A stretch of DNA of 25,535 nucleotides from NCBI GenBank assembly GCA_011947345.1, contig JAAVTG010000932.1, positions 1-25,535 of the forward strand, given 5' to 3'. A model generated the notes under the pieces. The model was not told the origin of the DNA and made no database searches. It saw only the letters and a list, made by a program, of their open reading frames with translations. How positions within the stretch are numbered: the first letter of the stretch is position 1; each line of letters opens with the position of its first letter. Below are positions 19,601 to 25,535 of the stretch, piece by piece. A program made the position numbers and the translations under genes. The DNA comes from Phytophthora quininea (lineage: Eukaryota; Oomycota; Peronosporomycetes; Peronosporales; Peronosporaceae).

Positions 19601-20215
19601 CGGGAAGCAGACCTAGCATTCAATGAAAGGAGTTTAAAACTACAAGCCAGCTGGCGCAGTCTTCGTTCTCCGGAGCACTTAATACAAAAGCCTCGCTTCG
19701 CTCGGCGGGATGTACTTAATTGTGTTAGGTTTTCTTTTCTACTAATCAGAAGCCTGAAAAGTGTGACTGACGGACAGACACGGGGTTTATTGTGGCTTTC
19801 ATTTGTTTTGGCAAATCGGGGGCCCGAGCCGCTTTATCTGGCCCGATTTACGAAACAGGTCAGTTTTAGCTATATCCGAGGCCGATTTGATAGACACTTG
19901 CCGGAATTGCTTCTTTTCAGCGGCAATAGTGAGCTCGTGGGAAATATTCCCCACCTTCTGTTTTAAAGCCATCTTAGACTGCTACTAGAGACTTGCTGTC
20001 TGTCCGTTTGTCTGTCGGTCGGTCGGTCCGTCGCCGAGTTTCGATGGACAAGATCCGGCGCTGCCATTGGCTGCCGAGCGCCAGCGACGGCGGCGCCCAT
20101 TCGCCGAAAAGAGTTTCGGCCAATCGCTGCCGAGCGGAGCGAAGGCGGCCCGAAAGTGGACCACACCAATAGTAGGGTGGTCCACACCAAACGTACTTAA
20201 TGAAGAGGTCGATAG
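19600..20215. repeat. Repeat-rich intergenic region with hairpins and short tandem repeats
   Basis: No gene is supportable. The region holds: a segment at 19690-19712 whose reverse complement nearly matches the Helitron subterminal sequence at 22497-22521; a TCTG/TCGG microsatellite-like run (about 19995-20030); a direct repeat CTGCCGAGCG with flanking similarity at 20071 and 20127; a perfect 7-bp hairpin GCCGAAA/TTTCGGC (20103-20120); and a near-duplicate of 13 bp (TGGACCACACCAA / TGGTCCACACCAA, about 20157-20190) that also forms an inverted repeat. This pattern suggests remnants of transposon ends. Confidence 0.5.
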
Positions 20216-20235
20216 TAGTCCCCCAACCAAACGCG

Positions 20236-20676
20236 ATGGAGCGTGGGAACGTTACCTGCGCTCGCTGCTCTGCAGAGGTGACGCGTGCGCCGCTCGACCT
20301 CGACGGCCTTGGCCACCAGTGCCTCCGCTGCGTTTGCTGCGAGGAGCTCCTCGAGTGGGATTCCTTCGAGAGGCCACGCGCCAGGAGCGCATCGCGGCGG
20401 TGTCGGGCGTGTGATGGCCAGTGCAGCTTCTGGCACAGCACCGCCGCCGAGCAGCCGCTGCCACGGTTGGACCGGCGGCAGGTTACCATGGCCCTGGTGG
20501 CGGTCACCATCGGCCCACCACCGCCGCCGAGTCCGCCAGCGACAGACTGCGCGTCGCCGTCGCTACCGCCAGGGACAGGCCATTGGCTATTAATAGCCTC
20601 ATCGAATACATTCGTTTTCATTTCGGCCAAGTCGGTTGAATTTGTGTTGGATTGTGTATTGATACAAATGCATTGA
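20236..20676 (+). CDS. Small zinc-finger-like ORF upstream of the Helitron helicase
   Basis: From ATG 20236 the product has CARC near residue 8, then QCLRCVCCEELLEWDSFERP and RRCRAC, spacing typical of a Cys4-type zinc ribbon or treble clef (similar in outline to Stc1-like fingers). The C-terminal half is Pro/Ala-rich, then hydrophobic, and looks less gene-like. The frame also opens upstream at 20200. It lies between possible transposon ends and just before truncated Helitron helicase sequence, so it could be Helitron cargo, part of an element's own coding region, or a chance ORF. Confidence 0.35.
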   Translation: MERGNVTCARCSAEVTRAPLDLDGLGHQCLRCVCCEELLEWDSFERPRARSASRRCRACDGQCSFWHSTAAEQPLPRLDRRQVTMALVAVTIGPPPPPSPPATDCASPSLPPGTGHWLLIASSNTFVFISAKSVEFVLDCVLIQMH

Positions 20677-20689
20677 TACACAGTGCTAG

Positions 20690-22318
20690 AACGGGCAACA
20701 GCGTAAAGTTTGGATAGGGCCGTGATGACGATCGTGGTCGTTCCAGGTGATAGTCGTCCGTTGGCCCCCGTGCAAAGAACCAAACGAAATCGTGCGCTAT
20801 GTTGATGCTCGGTATATTGCTCCTGTGGAGGCATGCATCCGGCTTCTGAATTACAGGATCGGGCATGAGGTTTAAAAACGACCAGCGCTTCGCATAACGA
20901 CGGGAGCAGGTCACCCACGCGGGAAGTTTCACAAAAGTTTCTTTTGTTGATGAGCCTGGTGGAACGGGAAAGTCTACGCTACTTCGACACGTTTTGGCCA
21001 GAGTGCGTCTGGATGGGAAGATTGCACTTGCTGTTGCGTCCAATGGAATTGCATCTCCACTCCCCATGGGCGGGCGTACGGCGCATTCTACTTTTAAAAT
21101 TCCGCTGAAACTGGACAAGGATTCTATGTGTTCGATTTTCAAACAATCGCACCTGCGCAAGCTTATCCAGCAGACCAGTTTGGTCATTTGGGATGAAGCT
21201 CCGATGACGCATCGCCACGCGTTTGAGGCTGTCGACCGAACGCTACGGGACATTATGGATAACCCCAGGGAGCCTTTCGGCGGAAAGGTTTTTGTGCTCT
21301 CAGGAGATTTCCGCCAGATCCTTCCTGTCGTGAAGAGAGGCACGCCCGCAGAAACGATCAACGCGTGTATAAAGGAATCGCCTCTGTGGATACACTTTTT
21401 GCAGGTTCGGTTAACACAGAATATGCGCATTGGGAGCGAGGGGACAGGAGAAAGCGACGAGAATATCCTCTCTTTCTCTGAATATTTGCTTGCCGTTGGA
21501 GAGGGTCGGCACGAAAAACGTGCGGATCTTGGCAATGACTACATCAAGATTCCTGCTGATATGCTGATCCCGAATCCTCCTGTAGAAGACGACGAGGACG
21601 AGGAAATAGCTCCAGGGGCAATACCAAGGGTATGACCCGCATCATTGACGCAATGTATGCCGACGTTGCCAATCCGGAGGTTGCGAGTGATGAATATTTT
21701 GCCAGTCGGACCATTTTGACGACTACGAACGAGACGGTACGGAGAATCAACGAGGCAGTCGCAGCTCGACTTCCGGAGACAGCGCGGGAGTATTTGTCGG
21801 TGGACTCGGTGGAGGATGATGACGGAACGTTTTCGAGCAGGAGTTCCTCCACTCGGTGAACATGAACGGGATTCCACCTCACAGACTGTTGCTTAAGAAG
21901 GGCATCCCCATCATGATGATCTGAACCCGGATCTTGGACTGTGCAATGGAACGCGTCTACGAATCGTCGACTTGAAGGACCACATCATTAGAGCAACAAT
22001 TATGACTGGAGAACGAACAGGCCAAGAAGTACTCATCTCGAGAATTATGTTCGTGAGCGACGACGACAACTCCGATTTCCCCTTCCGGCTACGACGAAAG
22101 CAGTTCCCCGTGCAACCAGCATTCGCCATGACGATTAACACGACCCAAGGTCGGACGGTGTTAAACTTGAGCCTGTACTTGGCTCCCCGTGCTGTTCGCA
22201 TGGCCAATTGTATGGGGCGTTGTCTCGCGTGACCTCCCGAAGCAAGTTCAAGGCATTGATTGAGTATCCAGAGTTCGTAGAGCCGGACGGAGGAGTGCAC
22301 ACGAGAAACATCGTGTAA
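20690..22318 (+). pseudogene. Helitron helicase (Pif1-like C-terminal part of RepHel), degenerate
   Basis: The region encodes the helicase half of a Helitron transposase, which unwinds DNA for rolling-circle transposition. Recognisable in order: NEIVRYVDARYIAPVEACIRL (about 20790), a Walker A (EPGGTGKS, 20952-20975), Walker B VIWDEAP (about 21187), LSGDFRQILPVV (about 21300), NGIPPHRL, LNPDLGLCNGTRL, FPVQPAFAMTINTTQG and HGQLYGALSRV, ending at TAA 22316. The first Gly of Walker A (usually GPGGTGK) is Glu here. Frame breaks: upstream of 20940, G3 at 21628-21630, T4 at 21830-21833, a small deletion near 21920, and near 22200. The Rep (HUH) domain is absent, so the element is truncated at its 5' side. 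Confidence 0.85.
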
Positions 22319-22553
22319 ATGCAGATTTTTGATTAGGAGTCGAGCTGCATTGCTAGGCTAGATGTAGTAGCTTGCCGCTACGAACTAGAACCAAGCTTTA
22401 TTTTGGACAAATGGCACTTTTCATGTTTTATAAAATGTTTTATAAGCCTGTACGTTTTAGATTAAACTACTTCGTAATTCGTGTGAAAAGCTAAATCATC
22501 CCGCCGGAGCGTAGCGGAGGCGGGGGTCCACAGCTGCATCCAACCATAATCCA

Positions 22554-22581
22554 CCGCCGCGTAGCGGCGGCGCTCGGCTAG
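22554..22581 (+). repeat. Helitron 3' terminal hairpin and CTAG end
   Basis: A perfect hairpin CCGCCGC-GTA-GCGGCGG (22554-22570) is followed 7 nt later by CTAG (22578-22581) and then T, the Helitron rule of a subterminal hairpin plus CTRR and insertion beside T. A related, imperfect GC-rich palindrome lies upstream at 22501-22523. Confidence 0.7.
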
Positions 22582-23367
22582 TTCAGAAGCACTAAGAAGG
22601 TCGCTTGAGTATACCTACCCCAATCATTCATCCAAGAGCATTGCATTCATACAGCGTGACAGTAATAAACGAGTTCCCAAACGGCACTCCCAAAGAAGAA
22701 AGCCAATCACAAGAGAGATTCCAAACAACTCGAAGAAAGTATGGGCTGATTTATTGGCTCCAAAGGCTGGGTAAAACCTCAAGATTTTTCTCTTTCTCAC
22801 TTCTCGACCCGCCTTCCCCGGACGAACAGTGCGCTGCGAGCGTGCCGTCCGCCCCTCTGCAGGACGCTACCTTTTAAGACGACCAAGGCTCAGTGGCACG
22901 CCACCCGCGCAGACAACGATGTGCCGAATGATGCTGTAAGCACAGCAGTGCTGGCGTGATGCTACCGGCTTCTGTCGCTGATGGTCGCGCACGCGGCGCC
23001 TCGTGTTCCGAAGAAGGTATGTGGACGTATTTGTATGTTAATCTCCGTACTGACGTGCATGCATGTGGATTGTGTAAGATGTTCGATGGTTATGGCATTG
23101 TATGGATAGGAATGTATTGGGCGTTAATACCAGCTGAGAGATCCTACGATTCCAAGTCTTTTTGCTTCCATTGGTGGCTCTCTGGTGTACAGCGATCGAC
23201 GATACCCCCATTCGCTTTGCGAGAGATGAAGGCTGAACAGATAGCGTCGTACGCAGGGCGATGGACAACCCGCAGCTTCCCCAGCGCTTCCGCAGCGATC
23301 CTGCGGTTTTCGATTTGCCTTTTCCGTCAATGCGTCCAAGTGCAGTATTCGTCTTTTGTCCAAGTCC
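22582..23367. other. Region between Helitron end and Crypton gene
   Basis: Nearly 790 bp with no confident gene. ORFs at 22605-22877 and 22956-23465 (plus) lack any recognisable feature. The minus frame 23384-23124 continues past the Crypton stop with LDKRRILHLDALTEKANRK, which could be the frame-shifted C-terminus of that recombinase. I cannot place the Crypton's downstream boundary here. Confidence 0.4.
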
Positions 23368-24916
23368 TCAGCCAGCGTCCACACTCTGCTTCCAAAGATG
23401 GTATGAAACGCCGTCGTGTTCCGTCGGGGCTGCTGGTATGTCTATTTCTCGACCCGCCGCTATGATCATGATGTTGACGCTGGCCTTGAGGTCAGCACGG
23501 ACGAACTGTTGCTTTTGTGATGCCGTATGCCAGAGCTCCAATGTGTACCAGTTGTAGAAGCACCCAGCCAGCGAGTGCGCCTCGACGACGATGTCGTTGT
23601 TCTGCTGAGTGACATGCTCTGCGTAGCGGCATGGCGCGGAGCTTGCGGCGCTAGTAGGCGTGGCTTCGTGCATCGCGACCAACTTCTGAAGCGTGCGCTG
23701 CATTGTGGCGATCGACGACAGCATTTGCGTGACAGCTCCTGCAAGTACTGTGGAGCTTCCAGTGCAGCGTTCCCCGAGCTGAGCGAAGTTTTCGGTTTCC
23801 CAAGCCGAGCGCAGCTGTCGACCCCAGCCAATACACGCTTCCAGCGACAGGTTGGATCCCAACGCAGCGTTCGTCGCGTCGAGAGCTTCATGGAAACGGT
23901 ACAAATAGTGCGAGGTGAAGCCTGTTGCGGCCTGCTCCTGCTGGACAACATTGGCGACGTCTTCAAGGTGGATCAGGAGGGACGCGAGCGCTGCATCGAG
24001 GACCATGGCGTCGACGTTGAGAGTCGTGTCTGAGAATCCGCTGACATTCTTGAAGAGCTGACCGCGCAGGGTTAGAAGCTGTGCATACTCTAAACTGGGG
24101 AGGAGCTCTTTCAGTGTCGCGATTGTGGGCGTCACGCACGGCAGATTCGGATCCCGGTAGCCGGCCAGAACTTTGCCGACACTCTGGTCTTCGCGAGTAG
24201 TGGTGCCCACGTACGCGAACGCCTTCGTGAGCGAATCAAGCAGCCAAGCACCGCGCGTGGAGATTCATTGGATCGCGAGTTGGGGGAGGCGTTCGCGTAC
24301 GCTGCGGAGCCGCGGCGCAAGGAGTGACTACTTAGACCAGCGGTCAGCTTCGTCGGCAGCGGGGCAGAATCTCGTGCTAGGCGCTCGGAGACCGTGGCAA
24401 TTACGTCGTTGATATACTTGGATACATTTGGTCTTCCTCTCACGCGCTTGGTTGGTGGCCCGCTCCTTACTTCAGCTTTCTCCTCGAGGCTCTCCCAGTA
24501 GACTATTGCTTCGTCTTGACTGTAGGTTTTTCGCCTGGTAAATCTGATACGGCAGCATGGGGAACCAGCGGAAACACGTAACTGGAAGGCTCCGATGCAC
24601 CGACAAACAGCATACCCAGCGCATGGAGCATACATTGCTCCCAGTGTTTCGCGGACTTGTAGATAGAAACTCCTTGGATCACCGACGTCTTTATGCGAGC
24701 AATGTGGAGGAACAATTCCCCCGATGCCGCCATGGAGAGTTGACTCTTGTGCGCAAAGCACGTATCTATTGCCCGCCCAAACGTATGCCACATTAGTGTT
24801 AGTACAGAAGAATCATGCAAGCTCTTAAATCCTCCTCCTACTCCCTTAATTGCTGTTTCATGTACAAGAACTCGCAAATCGTCTAGTGTGCAGCCTGGAG
24901 CTTCTCCAGTCTGCAC
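23368..24916 (-). mobile_element. Crypton-type tyrosine recombinase gene, nearly intact
   Basis: The minus strand encodes a tyrosine recombinase of the oomycete Crypton type, which moves circular DNA by site-specific recombination. Visible catalytic elements: Arg in TFGRAIDT (24773-24775), the HxxR box in SSHSLRRGSA (His at 24324-24326), and the nucleophile-region Tyr in KAFAYVGTTT (24211-24213). A long helical C-terminal region follows, to a TAG at 23368. Two missing-base breaks (T5 at 24527-24531, G5 at 24282-24286) and one TGA (24265-24267) where a Trp is expected separate it from an open frame. The N-terminal boundary is unclear: the frame is closed just upstream of 24916 and an ATG is lacking, so a first exon may lie further right. 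Confidence 0.7.
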
Positions 24917-24960
24917 CGAGTGCTGCCCGGATCGCTATTGGCGTCAGCATCCTCGCCACG

Positions 24961-25275
24961 ATGCCGCGACTACAGCCGAACGCAACATGTGGAAGTAGCC
25001 TCTTCCCGGTTGACCAAACGGACGTTGGGACAGCTGCAAGCCCTCCTAATGCTACGAGACACGACGTCTCTGATGCCGCAGAAACGAGAAGCGTTCAAGC
25101 GGAGCCTAGTGCCCGCGTTGCTACTGTCCAGACGCAACTGGAAACACTAGTGAACAGCATGGTGCCCAACGAGCTTGAGAAGCGCGCTCTGGCTGCAAGC
25201 GCTGCTTTTCGGCCGCAGCAGCTTTTTGACGATGCTCTTGGATCAAGTAGAGCACCGCAGTGCTGCAGTGAGTGA
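24961..25275 (+). CDS. Hypothetical ORF divergent from the Crypton gene
   Basis: A 104-codon frame from ATG 24961 encodes a Ser/Thr/Ala-rich half followed by a helical segment (TQLETLVNSMVPNELEKRAL). It has no family I recognise. The opposite strand is also open over much of 25121-25453, so coding status is uncertain. Confidence 0.2.
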   Translation: MPRLQPNATCGSSLFPVDQTDVGTAASPPNATRHDVSDAAETRSVQAEPSARVATVQTQLETLVNSMVPNELEKRALAASAAFRPQQLFDDALGSSRAPQCCSE

Positions 25276-25404
25276 GCAGGTGTGCCGATGCACGGTAGCG
25301 ATCATCATGTACAGTCTGGTTGTGGGCGTGCTGGGTGGTGGAGATGCGACACACTCTTCCTCGTCCACGACTAACATCCGAAGGCCTTGAAGACAGAACT
25401 GCCA

Positions 25405-25535
25405 ATGGCGTCGACCCGCCCTCGCCGCCCTCGCCAGCCATCGTCGGCGTCATCCGACGTGACAGCTCTCACCATGCATTCCCCAGACGCAGCTGTCAGC
25501 AACCAGCAGGAGCCGTGGTCGCGTCTTCTGGTCTT
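25405..25535 (+). CDS. Possible 5' end of a gene running off the right edge
   Basis: ATG 25405 opens a frame that stays open for 43 codons to the window end. It starts basic and Pro/Arg-rich (STRPRRPRQPSS), then Ser-rich, and is likely disordered. Too short to identify. Confidence 0.25.
   Translation, partial: MASTRPRRPRQPSSASSDVTALTMHSPDAAVSNQQEPWSRLLV

Larger units (their letters stand above)
20690..22581 (+). mobile_element. 5'-truncated Helitron
   Basis: A Helitron helicase followed by a non-coding tail of about 260 bp that ends in canonical Helitron fashion. The 3' terminus is set at CTAG 22578-22581 next to a T. The 5' end (normally TC) could not be located; helicase homology begins abruptly at about 20695. 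The tail contains a tandem ATGTTTTATAA-type duplication (about 22424-22445). Confidence 0.7.

Noticed and set aside
19985..20036. Possible CRISPR-like or satellite array (TCTG/TCGG run)
   Set aside because: It is a short imperfect tetranucleotide run with no spacers; an ordinary microsatellite.
19974..20918. 314-codon minus-strand ORF opposite the zinc-finger ORF
   Set aside because: It crosses hairpins, a microsatellite and the transposon junction, and shows no domain; the plus strand has the regular Cys pattern.
20618..21535. 305-codon minus-strand ORF
   Set aside because: It is the antisense of the Helitron helicase, whose motifs are clear on the plus strand.
24850..25275. Plus-strand ORF starting at 24850 as a full gene
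   Set aside because: The first third overlaps the start of the Crypton frame on the other strand; only the part from ATG 24961 is kept, at low confidence.

Overview
The window looks like nuclear DNA of an oomycete, most likely Phytophthora or a close relative. The gene structures carry short GT-AG introns (about 60-120 nt), coding sequence is moderately GC-rich, and intergenic gaps are very short. It encodes basal-body and dynein proteins expected of an organism with flagellate zoospores, and it has an ankyrin family, a Crypton and a Helitron of the kinds common in oomycetes. This assignment is inference; no species marker is present.

The left half (1 to about 13.8 kb) is gene-dense and conserved. 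A Cep135/Bld10-like centriole protein (minus, 5088-354) is divergent, across only 54 bp, from a leucine-rich-repeat + IQ protein resembling Cep97 (plus, 5143-7579). A SAMHD1-type HD dNTPase follows (plus, 7978-9852), converging on a cytoplasmic dynein intermediate chain (minus, 12290-10001). The dynein gene is in turn divergent, across 115 bp, from a membrane-anchored hexapeptide-repeat (left-handed beta-helix) protein (plus, 12406-13756).

The right half (about 13.8-25.5 kb) is rearranged and repeat-rich. It holds two inverted pieces of a ClpB/Hsp100 gene; a secreted zinc metallopeptidase pseudogene split by what looks like a solo LTR with a 5-bp target duplication; an ankyrin-type gene (minus); a small secreted Cys-rich protein; a basic protein with a Gly/His tail; a small zinc-finger-like ORF; a truncated Helitron helicase with a recognisable Helitron 3' end; and a Crypton tyrosine-recombinase gene (minus). 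Partial ORFs fill the right edge.

About twenty single-base reading-frame breaks occur, mostly a missing base in short homopolymers. They hit housekeeping genes and transposons alike, so many are probably sequencing or consensus errors. The gene models below are therefore given as spans with the breaks noted. Exon coordinates are my own reading of splice sites and have no transcript support.
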